A stretch of 11,567 nucleotides of DNA from Coriobacteriales bacterium (lineage in GTDB: Bacteria; Actinomycetota; Coriobacteriia; Coriobacteriales; UBA8131): the NCBI GenBank assembly GCA_031274985.1, contig JAISPK010000062.1:1-11567 (forward strand), given 5' to 3'. The first letter of the stretch is position 1. Each line of letters starts with the position of its first letter. The notes beneath the pieces were generated by a model that did no database searches, was not told the origin of the DNA, and was given only the letters and a program-made list of their open reading frames with translations. Both the position numbers and the translations under genes were made by a program. Below, one piece after another: positions 1 to 6,491 of this stretch.

Positions 1-1
1 C

Positions 2-1921
2 GCCCGCTTCTTGCGTGACCGACTCGGTCACGAACGGGTACTGTTTGTCTCCGGCACAGACTGTTACGGCTCCTCTATAGACGAGGGCTATCGCAAGCTC
101 AAGGAAGACGAGGCCTTTGAAGGCAGCGTCCTTGATTATGTGACCATCAACCACGAGGCTCAGAGTGCAACCCTGGCATCCTACAATATCTCACTGGACA
201 TCTACGAGGGCTCCAGTCTTGGCAAATCCAAGGCTCTTCACGAGCAGGTCACCAACGAGATCTTCGAAAAGCTCTACGACAACGGCTGGCTGGAGCTGGA
301 CGCCTCAGCTCAGTTCTATGACCCCGAGGCGCAGGTTTTTCTCAACGGCCGACAGGTTGTTGGCTATTGCCCGGTTCAGGGTTGCAAGAGCATGCATGGT
401 TATGCCGACGAATGCGATCTTGGCCACCAGTATCGTCCCGAGGATCTGCTCGAACCAAAGAGCACGGTCACTGGTATTACGCCTGAGTTACGCGAGGTCA
501 AAAACTGGTACTTTAAACTCCCGGAGCTGGCGGCGCTGCTCAAGGAGCACAATGCCCTTCTCGCCAAAGATGGTATCACGCGCTCGGTGGTGACCGACAC
601 CATCGGAGAGTTTTTGGTAGCACCCATCATCTACGTTAAGCAGGAGCATCTTGAGGAGTATCTTTCGCTCTCTTCTGAACTCCCGGTACATCACTATCGT
701 CCGGTTGAAAAGGGCAAGGCTTCCTTTGAGCTGGAATTCACCGATCTCTTAAGCAGGGATACGGCCCGTGACCTTTTGAGTAAACACGCAATCAGGCTGC
801 GAACCGGCAAAACCCTGGTTCCCTTTCGCATTACCGGCAACGTGTCCTGGGGCGTTGCTGCTCCGGCAAAAGAAGGGGCTGAAGGCCTCACTGTGTGGTG
901 TTGGCCTGAGTCGCTGTGGGCTCCCGTCAGTTTCTCCCGCACCTGGTTTGAGAACAAGGGACACTGTATCGAAACCCACAATCCTTCTGCGGTTGGCGTC
1001 GACAAAGGCTCCTGGCAGGATTTCTGGTGCAGCAAGGATGCTACTGTCTATCAGTTTATCGGACAGGACAATATCTATTTCTACGGTGTAGCACAGCCGG
1101 CACTCTGGGCTGCCTTTAATGCAACTCCCTCAACAAGCCCGCATGCTGCCTCCGAACAAGGACAACTCCAGCAGTCAAAGTTGTTGGCTAACTTCCACCT
1201 GCTCTTCCTGGACAAAAAAGCCTCTTCTTCTGCTGCGGTAAAACCGCCGATGGCAGATGATCTGCTTGGTTTTTATACGGTCGATCAGCTGCGTGCGCAT
1301 TTTGTTGCGCTGGGGCTGAGCAAGAAACCCGTGAGCTTCAAGCCCAAAGTGCTCAATCCTCAAGCTGACAAGAACGCTCCTGACCCGGTGCTCAAAGAAA
1401 GCGCTCTCTTAACCAATATCTTCAATCGACTCGCCCGATCCTGCTTCTACGAGGCTCAAAGGAGTTTTGACGGCATGCTGCCGGTTGCAGACATACCCGA
1501 AGAATTGCTTGAGGACGCTTCTCAGACCTGTTTAGCCTACGAATGGGCAATGTATCGCACAGAACTGCATACCGCGTTTGAGATAGCCTCAGAGTTTATC
1601 CGGCGCGCCAACAAATACTGGTCCGACGCAATCAAGGCTGCCGGCGAGGATATCGAAGCCCGAAGAGTGATATTGGCCGCCTCGTTTTACCTCCTCCGCA
1701 TAGCAACGGTGCTGATGCACCCGATGGTGCCCGGTGGCTGCGACCTTATCGTCGAGAAGTTGGCCTTAGACGTACCACTTGAGGAGTTTTACTCCTGGAA
1801 GAATCTCAACAAGGGCAACGATGCCTTCTTCTCCCCTACCGATCTGCAAAACGGAGGTCATCTCCTCCTGGAGCTTCCGCCACGCTTTGACTTCTTTGAG
1901 AAGCACCCCTCGCAAATCTGA
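2..1921 (+). CDS. Methionyl-tRNA synthetase-like class I aaRS paralog (5' end missing)
   Basis: Partial gene: the frame is open to the left edge, so the TTG at base 11 is not the true start; by comparison with MetRS about 40 N-terminal residues, including the HIGH region, lie outside. 639 residues are visible (numbered from base 2). The fold matches class I MetRS: VLFVSGTD (13-20); a zinc-knuckle-like CPVQGC...DECDLGH (123-142) followed by YRPEDLLEPK; WYFKL; SWGV (282-285); FIGQDNIYF (352-360); and an anticodon-binding helical domain starting at NRLARSCF. It ends after that domain with no C-terminal tRNA-binding extension. Oddities: the usual GTDEHG reads GTDCYG; the methionine-pocket DAPIGY stretch reads WPESLW; KMSKS is replaced by KASSS (406-410) followed by KPPMA. 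The connective region between WYFKL and SWGV looks about 45 residues longer than usual. Family membership is clear, but methionylation is doubtful, so I give no metG symbol. It may be a paralog with another substrate or a non-translational role. Confidence 0.85.
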   Translation, partial: ARFLRDRLGHERVLFVSGTDCYGSSIDEGYRKLKEDEAFEGSVLDYVTINHEAQSATLASYNISLDIYEGSSLGKSKALHEQVTNEIFEKLYDNGWLELDASAQFYDPEAQVFLNGRQVVGYCPVQGCKSMHGYADECDLGHQYRPEDLLEPKSTVTGITPELREVKNWYFKLPELAALLKEHNALLAKDGITRSVVTDTIGEFLVAPIIYVKQEHLEEYLSLSSELPVHHYRPVEKGKASFELEFTDLLSRDTARDLLSKHAIRLRTGKTLVPFRITGNVSWGVAAPAKEGAEGLTVWCWPESLWAPVSFSRTWFENKGHCIETHNPSAVGVDKGSWQDFWCSKDATVYQFIGQDNIYFYGVAQPALWAAFNATPSTSPHAASEQGQLQQSKLLANFHLLFLDKKASSSAAVKPPMADDLLGFYTVDQLRAHFVALGLSKKPVSFKPKVLNPQADKNAPDPVLKESALLTNIFNRLARSCFYEAQRSFDGMLPVADIPEELLEDASQTCLAYEWAMYRTELHTAFEIASEFIRRANKYWSDAIKAAGEDIEARRVILAASFYLLRIATVLMHPMVPGGCDLIVEKLALDVPLEEFYSWKNLNKGNDAFFSPTDLQNGGHLLLELPPRFDFFEKHPSQI

Positions 1922-1957
1922 GGGACAGGGGGACGTGCTGACCCACTTTTGTCACAC

Positions 1958-1996
1958 AAAAAACCGTGAAGCCCTCCTCGTGCCTCACGGTTTTTT
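1958..1996. terminator. Bidirectional rho-independent terminator
   Basis: Inverted repeat AAAAAACCGTGA (1958-1969) and TCACGGTTTTTT (1985-1996) between two convergent genes. Read on the plus strand, a CCGTGA/TCACGG stem is followed by six T residues, 37 bases after the stop of the MetRS-like gene. On the minus strand the stem extends to 9 bp (with one G-U pair and a 9-nt loop) and is also followed by six T residues, 18 bases after the aldolase stop. One element therefore serves both transcription units. Confidence 0.87.
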
Positions 1997-2013
1997 GCGT
2001 TTGCTGCTGCTGA

Positions 2014-2958
2014 TTACGCAGGCAGCTTGAAGTTTTCTTTGCCCTCAAAGACGTCGAGTGCCTCGTCAGCATCGTAGTCAGCAAGGGTGATGGCGCTGAT
2101 GGCCTTGGTCAGGCGCACCGCCTCATCCAGTGAACGCTGATGAATATTGCGTCCGGTGGCATTGCCTGAGGCTCCGCCGGTGTGGATCTGATCGTAAAGC
2201 TGGGTGAGGAAGGTCGAAGCATCCACAGTTGATCCACCAGCGCAGACCAGACCGGTTCTTCCTGCAGCTTCAGAAGCGCGTGCCAGCAGCTGAGCAGAGC
2301 TGCAACCATCCGCAGGCTTCGGCGGATTGACCTTGACAAAGTCGGCGCCTAAACAGAGGGCGGCACCAGCGGCACCGGCAATCAGGTTGGCGTCCTTCTC
2401 GTCTTCTACTGCCTTACCGCGTGGATAGATCCAGAGCACCACGATGAGTCCCTGCGCGTGGGCTTCGGCAATCAGCTCTCCGGCCTCGGCCAGCATGGTT
2501 GATTCATACTCGGAGCCCAGGTAAATGGTGTAACCCAGACCCACAATGTTGACACCGGCTTCGCGCATGGCCAAAACCGCATCGAGCGAATAGAGCTGCG
2601 GAGAATACGGATCATCCTGCTTGGTTTTGATGAGGTGGGTTTTGGAGTTCATCTTTACCAGATAGTTGATGTCGGGGTAATCCTGGGCATACTGGGCAAC
2701 CAGGCCTCTCTGGGCAGCCATTACACCGATGACTCCCTGTGACGCAATCCTGAAGAGATGTTCAGGGTCGTTGTCCGCCGGATCGATCCCCTCACCAAAG
2801 AAATCATCATTCAGATGCTCGAATTTCTGATCACAGGCAAAGAGCATGAGCCGACCCGTGTTTTGCGTTGCGGCAAGATAATTCTCTACATAGATATCTC
2901 TTGCCTCGGGTAATACGTCTACGGGGACCTTGATGTCCTCAATCGTAATCTGTGGCAT
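2014..2958 (-). CDS. Class I (DhnA/FbaB-type) fructose-bisphosphate aldolase
   Basis: A 314-residue cytoplasmic TIM-barrel aldolase of the DeoC/DhnA superfamily, which forms a Schiff base with a lysine and needs no metal. The probable reaction is reversible cleavage of fructose-1,6-bisphosphate to dihydroxyacetone phosphate and glyceraldehyde-3-phosphate. Visible motifs: FACDQKFEH (40-48), matching the N-terminal aspartate-containing strand; WIYPRG (176-181); GADFVKVNPP (204-213), with K209 as the likely Schiff-base lysine; CAGGS (239-243); and the phosphate-binding GNATGRN (265-271). The ATG start is fixed by a strong AAGGAGG five bases upstream. It is the last gene of the minus-strand set and ends 18 nt before the terminator. 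Class I is clear; the exact substrate is less so, because relatives with the same fold include LsrF-type and aminodehydroquinate-pathway aldolases. Confidence 0.85.
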   Translation of the reverse strand: MPQITIEDIKVPVDVLPEARDIYVENYLAATQNTGRLMLFACDQKFEHLNDDFFGEGIDPADNDPEHLFRIASQGVIGVMAAQRGLVAQYAQDYPDINYLVKMNSKTHLIKTKQDDPYSPQLYSLDAVLAMREAGVNIVGLGYTIYLGSEYESTMLAEAGELIAEAHAQGLIVVLWIYPRGKAVEDEKDANLIAGAAGAALCLGADFVKVNPPKPADGCSSAQLLARASEAAGRTGLVCAGGSTVDASTFLTQLYDQIHTGGASGNATGRNIHQRSLDEAVRLTKAISAITLADYDADEALDVFEGKENFKLPA

Positions 2959-2963
2959 ATTTG

Positions 2964-2970
2964 CCTCCTT
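2964..2970 (-). promoter_or_regulatory. Strong ribosome binding site of the aldolase gene
   Basis: AAGGAGG on the minus strand, five bases before the ATG at 2958. It is the best match to the consensus in the window and contrasts with the poor site of eamA just upstream, which fits independent, high-level translation of the aldolase. Confidence 0.85.
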
Positions 2971-2991
2971 ACTAATCCATTAACTACTGTG

Positions 2992-3018
2992 ATTTTAGCA
3001 TATGGAGGGTTTTGTGAA
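2992..3018 (-). promoter_or_regulatory. Candidate extended -10 promoter for the aldolase
   Basis: On the minus strand TGCTAAAAT (2992-3000) fits an extended -10 element (TGnTAAAAT, 5 of 6 to TATAAT). TTCACA (3013-3018) could be a -35 box, although the 15-nt spacing is short. The predicted start near 2985 would give a leader of about 27 nt containing the ribosome binding site. The -10 overlaps the TAA stop of eamA. This is inferred from consensus similarity only. Confidence 0.45.
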
Positions 3019-3969
3019 GTCCAGCTGTGTGAGAATTACCGCCACGAGCAATAACCCGCATCCAAAGGATTCCCTAAAAGTGAGAACCTCGCCGAGCAAC
3101 AACACGCCGCCGAGCAGGCCAAAAACGCTTTCGGTGCTCATGACCAGGGCCGCCGGGGTTGGCTTGGTGTAGCGCTGCGCGATTGCGGCCAGGGTAAAAG
3201 AAACGCCGGTGGAGAGGAGCCCGGCATACAGAAGCTCCGGTGCAACCGTAAAAACCGCCTCAGTGGTCAGAGGCGTGTTAACGAAGAATCCGTCAAAGAG
3301 CGGTGCGCTTAACAGTGACAGTACACCCGAAACAAGAAACTGTACCGTGCACATGCCAAACAGCTGCATCAGGCTCAGCCGCGGAGCAAAATGGCCTACC
3401 ACCAGTATCTGCAAAGCCCAGAACAGTGCACAGACAATCAGGATAGTATCGCCGCCCTGCAAGGAAAGCGTGGTGCTGATGCAGAGCAGATACAAGCCGA
3501 TTACCGCAATGCCCACGCTGACCCAGGTGTTCCAGCGCGTTTTATGCTTGAGAAATATGCCGATGACAGGCACCATCACAATGTAGAGCGTTGTGATGAA
3601 CGCAGACTTTGAGGCGGTCACGTACACCAGACCTATCTGTTGCATGTTGGAGCCCAGGTAAAGCACCACCCCGCAAATCAGCCCGGCAAAGAGCACACTC
3701 CTTAGGCGCAAGGGGGCCGGGTTACGGGGAGAAGCTTCGTTGGTTGGTGTGATGCTCACTGGGCGCCATCGCCTTGCCAGCCACATAACCAGCAGCACCA
3801 GCAAAACAAACAGCACTGCCAAAATACAACGGATACCGTTAAAGAGAAAGGGTCCGATATACTCCATAGCAGCGCGCTGGGCAACAAAACAGAGGCCCCA
3901 GATCATGGCAACGATGAGCAACACGCCAACAGAAGCAACTTCCTTGAAGCGCAGTGAGGGATGTCTCAT
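2995..3969 (-). CDS. EamA-family (DMT superfamily) membrane transporter
   Basis: A 324-residue integral membrane protein with about ten hydrophobic segments in two five-helix halves. Approximate spans: 13-32, 40-66, 91-112, 122-140, 148-166, 173-192, 200-222, 243-263, 272-293 and 301-316. A basic, proline-rich cytoplasmic loop (about 66-90) follows the second helix. The first helix has the GLCFVAQRAA pattern typical of EamA proteins, and the second half has the family's MSTESVFGLLGG...LGE signature near helix 9. Members export or import amino acids, nucleotides or other metabolites; nothing here fixes the substrate. The ATG lies two bases after the nadE stop with only a weak GGA-like site upstream, so translation probably depends on ribosomes finishing nadE. 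A link to NAD precursor or metabolite transport is possible from context but unproven. Confidence 0.88.
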   Translation of the reverse strand: MRHPSLRFKEVASVGVLLIVAMIWGLCFVAQRAAMEYIGPFLFNGIRCILAVLFVLLVLLVMWLARRWRPVSITPTNEASPRNPAPLRLRSVLFAGLICGVVLYLGSNMQQIGLVYVTASKSAFITTLYIVMVPVIGIFLKHKTRWNTWVSVGIAVIGLYLLCISTTLSLQGGDTILIVCALFWALQILVVGHFAPRLSLMQLFGMCTVQFLVSGVLSLLSAPLFDGFFVNTPLTTEAVFTVAPELLYAGLLSTGVSFTLAAIAQRYTKPTPAALVMSTESVFGLLGGVLLLGEVLTFRESFGCGLLLVAVILTQLDFTKPSIC

Positions 3970-3971
3970 GA

Positions 3972-5783
3972 TCAGTTGTCCAGAAAGTTGAATCCGTCTT
4001 TGCTGGTTCCCCGGTACAGGATATTCAAATAATCGAGGATCTCAGCCGGCGCTACGATATCCCTGCTGTGGTCACGAAAGCCGTTAGTCACCGGCCACGA
4101 GCGGTGTTCCGTGAGACCGATGCCGTCGAATTGAAAGCAGGGAGGCTCCTGACGACGCTTGAATTCAGCACTGCTCACCCGGTTTAACACGTCAAGGATA
4201 GTCTCCTTATCAATGTCGGTTTTGATGGGATAGTTAGAAACGAATTCCAGAATCTCGTCCACACCCATGTTCTCCTCAAGGTGCAGGCGCAGGATCTGAT
4301 CGAGGGTTTCGTAGGGAGGCAGGCTGTCGGTGTCCTTTTGCCCCTCATGGAGTTCTGCAGAGGGCTCCTTATCGAGGATGACCTGCGGAATATCGTTGGA
4401 GCGGCAATTGCGCCAATGCGCCAGCCCGTAGACATCGGTCTTGTACAGAGAGCCCAGTGGCGCCAGCGCGCCGGCCGTATCTCCGTAAAGGGTCGAGTAT
4501 CCCACGGAACGTTCCGACTTATTGCTCGTATTGAGCAGGAGCCACCCATAGGTGTTGGAGAGGTACATGAGGATTACCATGCGCAAGCGCACCTGCAGGT
4601 TCTGTCGGGCAAGATCGGGGCCTTGCGCGCCCAGAAGCGCCTGAGCCTGCGCCAGAAAGCTCTCATAGAGCTCGGCCACAGAAAAGTCCAGCAGCGGTAT
4701 GTTGATATTAGCTGCAAGCTTCCGTGAGTCCTCAACAGAGCCTTTTGAAGAAAAGGGCGAGGGCATCAGTATGCCGTGGACCTTATCCGGGCCGAGGGCA
4801 TCGGCAGCCAGCGTTGCCACGACCGCTGAGTCGAGCCCGCCGGAAAGCCCCAGCACCACCTCTTCAAAGCCATTCTTGCGCACATAGTCACCAAGCCCTA
4901 CCTTGAGGGCGCGCCAGGTAGCCTCATAGGGCAGCAGGGGCAGGATGCGTTTCTTGTCCTGCTTGCGTGCACTAAAGGGCGTTAGTTTGCCTGTTGGTTT
5001 GGCAGCCTCACCGATCTGCTCCTGCAGGGCGCCCTCAGCAAGGGCAACTTCACCCTGCTCGCCCTGCTTGCTGATGTTAACCGTAAAGACCGCCTCTTCA
5101 AAAGGAGAAGCAGAATCTATCACTGACCCATTGGGGGCAATAACCAGGCTGGCTCCCTCATACACAAAGGTGTCCTGGCCGCCCACCAGGCTTGCCACAA
5201 TGACCCAGGCATCGTTTGAGAGCGCATCAGCACGCAGGCTGTCGATTTGATTTGACGCCGTGAGCAGCCCGTTTGTCTCCTGATAAGGCCGGGCTATCAT
5301 GGATACGATGACATCCGTGTCGGGATACAGTGACTCCGGGTCTACGAAATCATCGAGGATAACCGTAAGAGAAAGGCCGCCGAGTTTGATATTGATGCTC
5401 TCGACATACTCCTGCATCTCACCGCGACCGCTCAAGTCAATGAAGCCAAGGGCGCTCCCCTTTCCGTTCATGGCAAAGAGCACCTCCTCCTCGCAGACAA
5501 AACGGGTGTGAGCCATGGCGGGGCGCGGCAGCACCGTGCCGATGAGGGTTGGCAGTGCTGCGCTCCTGATGAATTTTTGCGCCACGTCCAGCGCCTCGGC
5601 GGCAAAGGCGTTATGGGTCACCATGCCGCCCAGCTCAGCTCCCGAGAGTGCATACGAGGGAAATATCACCAGATCCGGCGGATACGTGAGCGCAGCCAGT
5701 TGGTCAATCATCTCCAGCGCACGCTCGCAATTCTCGGAGAGTGCGCCGACTTTTGGGTTGAACTGTACTACTGCTATGAACAT
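3972..5783 (-). CDS. nadE: NAD+ synthetase with N-terminal amidase domain that lacks catalytic residues
   Basis: A 603-residue two-domain protein that adenylates and amidates deamido-NAD to NAD+, the last step of NAD synthesis. Residues 1-235 have the carbon-nitrogen hydrolase fold that normally frees ammonia from glutamine; the fold is recognisable from IAVVQFNPKVG (3-13) and GGQDTFVYEGASLV (201-214). Residues 285-600 are the synthetase: PP-loop SGGLDSA (314-320), LNTSNKSE (417-424), GYSTLYGDTAGA (428-439), YKTDVY (447-452), EPSAEL (473-478) and KRRQEPP (542-548). The oddity is the nitrilase triad: the usual FPE reads FPS (S43), the usual CED reads LDD (L143), and no lysine fits the expected place near 115-120. 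The synthetase probably uses free ammonia or another donor. The ATG has AGGAGA at 5788-5793. It lies 27 nt after the MBL gene and 2 nt before eamA. Confidence 0.93.
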   Translation of the reverse strand: MFIAVVQFNPKVGALSENCERALEMIDQLAALTYPPDLVIFPSYALSGAELGGMVTHNAFAAEALDVAQKFIRSAALPTLIGTVLPRPAMAHTRFVCEEEVLFAMNGKGSALGFIDLSGRGEMQEYVESINIKLGGLSLTVILDDFVDPESLYPDTDVIVSMIARPYQETNGLLTASNQIDSLRADALSNDAWVIVASLVGGQDTFVYEGASLVIAPNGSVIDSASPFEEAVFTVNISKQGEQGEVALAEGALQEQIGEAAKPTGKLTPFSARKQDKKRILPLLPYEATWRALKVGLGDYVRKNGFEEVVLGLSGGLDSAVVATLAADALGPDKVHGILMPSPFSSKGSVEDSRKLAANINIPLLDFSVAELYESFLAQAQALLGAQGPDLARQNLQVRLRMVILMYLSNTYGWLLLNTSNKSERSVGYSTLYGDTAGALAPLGSLYKTDVYGLAHWRNCRSNDIPQVILDKEPSAELHEGQKDTDSLPPYETLDQILRLHLEENMGVDEILEFVSNYPIKTDIDKETILDVLNRVSSAEFKRRQEPPCFQFDGIGLTEHRSWPVTNGFRDHSRDIVAPAEILDYLNILYRGTSKDGFNFLDN

Positions 5784-5787
5784 GCCA

Positions 5788-5793
5788 TCTCCT
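5788..5793 (-). promoter_or_regulatory. Ribosome binding site of nadE
   Basis: AGGAGA on the minus strand, four bases before the ATG at 5783 and inside the 27-nt gap after the MBL-fold gene. It supports the chosen start and shows nadE can initiate without overlap coupling. Confidence 0.7.
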
Positions 5794-5810
5794 GCTGTGT
5801 TACCGGTTTG

Positions 5811-6491
5811 TTAGTATTCACTGAGCCCCCGCTGCAGCTCTTCGCCAATGGTGGTGGTGCCCTCGTGCCCCGGATAAACCACCGTCCGGGGAGGCAGGGT
5901 AGCCAGGCGTGCCAGGGTATCGTGCATCTGCGCCGGACTACCGCCAAGATCGGTTCTTCCGCAGGTGCCCTTAAACAGCGTGTCACCGCTAAAAAGAACA
6001 CCCTCGTCTGAAGCATAGAGGCAGAGAGACCCCTTGCTGTGGCCGGGGGTGTGCATAACGCGCAGCTTGAGGCCGCACAGTTCGAGGAGCTCTCCCTCGG
6101 TCAAGGTCTCAGCAACTCCGGGAGCCCTGGTAGCGGCAGGATTGTCGTAGCTATTGGTTTCGGGATTGACAAACTTGAGAAACCTGAAGAATCCCTTGCG
6201 AACAGCTTCGTAGCCCTCCTCCACGTTAGCAACCTCATCTTGATGTATGTAGAGCTTTGCGCCGGTAGCCTCTACCAGCTCAGTAACCGCCCCCAGGTGA
6301 TCGTAGTGTCCATGCGTGAGAATAATCGCAGCCAGGGTGCGAGTGGCGATTTGCTTCAGTATTACCTCGGCCTGGTCGCCGGGGTCAATTGCCACCACAC
6401 AATCACTTGCAGCAGTGGCAGAGATAAGATAACAGTTCACGGTAAAGAACGGGTCACCCGCTACCTTTACCGGTAGGGTCTCGATGTGCAT
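5811..6491 (-). CDS. MBL-fold metallo-hydrolase (glyoxalase II-like)
   Basis: A 226-residue cytoplasmic metallo-beta-lactamase-fold protein with a complete two-metal site: THGHYDH (59-65), H151 in HTPGHS, D170 in FSGDTLF and H209 in YPGHE. The GTCGRTDLGG segment (175-184) and the length resemble the short glyoxalase II-like hydrolases often found beside relA in Gram-positive bacteria. It probably hydrolyses a thioester or related small substrate, but the substrate cannot be read from sequence. The ATG overlaps the rel stop codon by one base (TAATG), and its Shine-Dalgarno sequence lies inside the rel coding end, so it is translationally coupled to rel. It lacks the beta-CASP and KH regions of RNase J and is too short for them. 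Hydroxyacylglutathione hydrolase is a common automatic label, but glutathione use is not implied. Confidence 0.9.
   Translation of the reverse strand: MHIETLPVKVAGDPFFTVNCYLISATAASDCVVAIDPGDQAEVILKQIATRTLAAIILTHGHYDHLGAVTELVEATGAKLYIHQDEVANVEEGYEAVRKGFFRFLKFVNPETNSYDNPAATRAPGVAETLTEGELLELCGLKLRVMHTPGHSKGSLCLYASDEGVLFSGDTLFKGTCGRTDLGGSPAQMHDTLARLATLPPRTVVYPGHEGTTTIGEELQRGLSEY

Noticed and set aside
11..13. TTG at base 11 as the start of the MetRS-like gene
   Set aside because: The frame continues to the window edge with residues ARF that fit the MetRS family, and a start here would remove the ATP-binding HIGH region.
1836..2084. Small open frames on both strands spanning the convergent intergenic region
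   Set aside because: They run through the terminator hairpin and overlap both neighbouring genes, with no ribosome binding site or recognisable product.
5784..5810. Possible separate promoter or attenuator between the MBL gene and nadE
   Set aside because: The gap is only 27 nt, shows no hairpin with a T tract and no clear -10/-35 pair; only a ribosome binding site is visible.
5508..6011. A 167-codon plus-strand open frame across the nadE/MBL junction
   Set aside because: It covers two genuine minus-strand genes and has a low-complexity, Arg/His/Gln-rich translation with no family resemblance.
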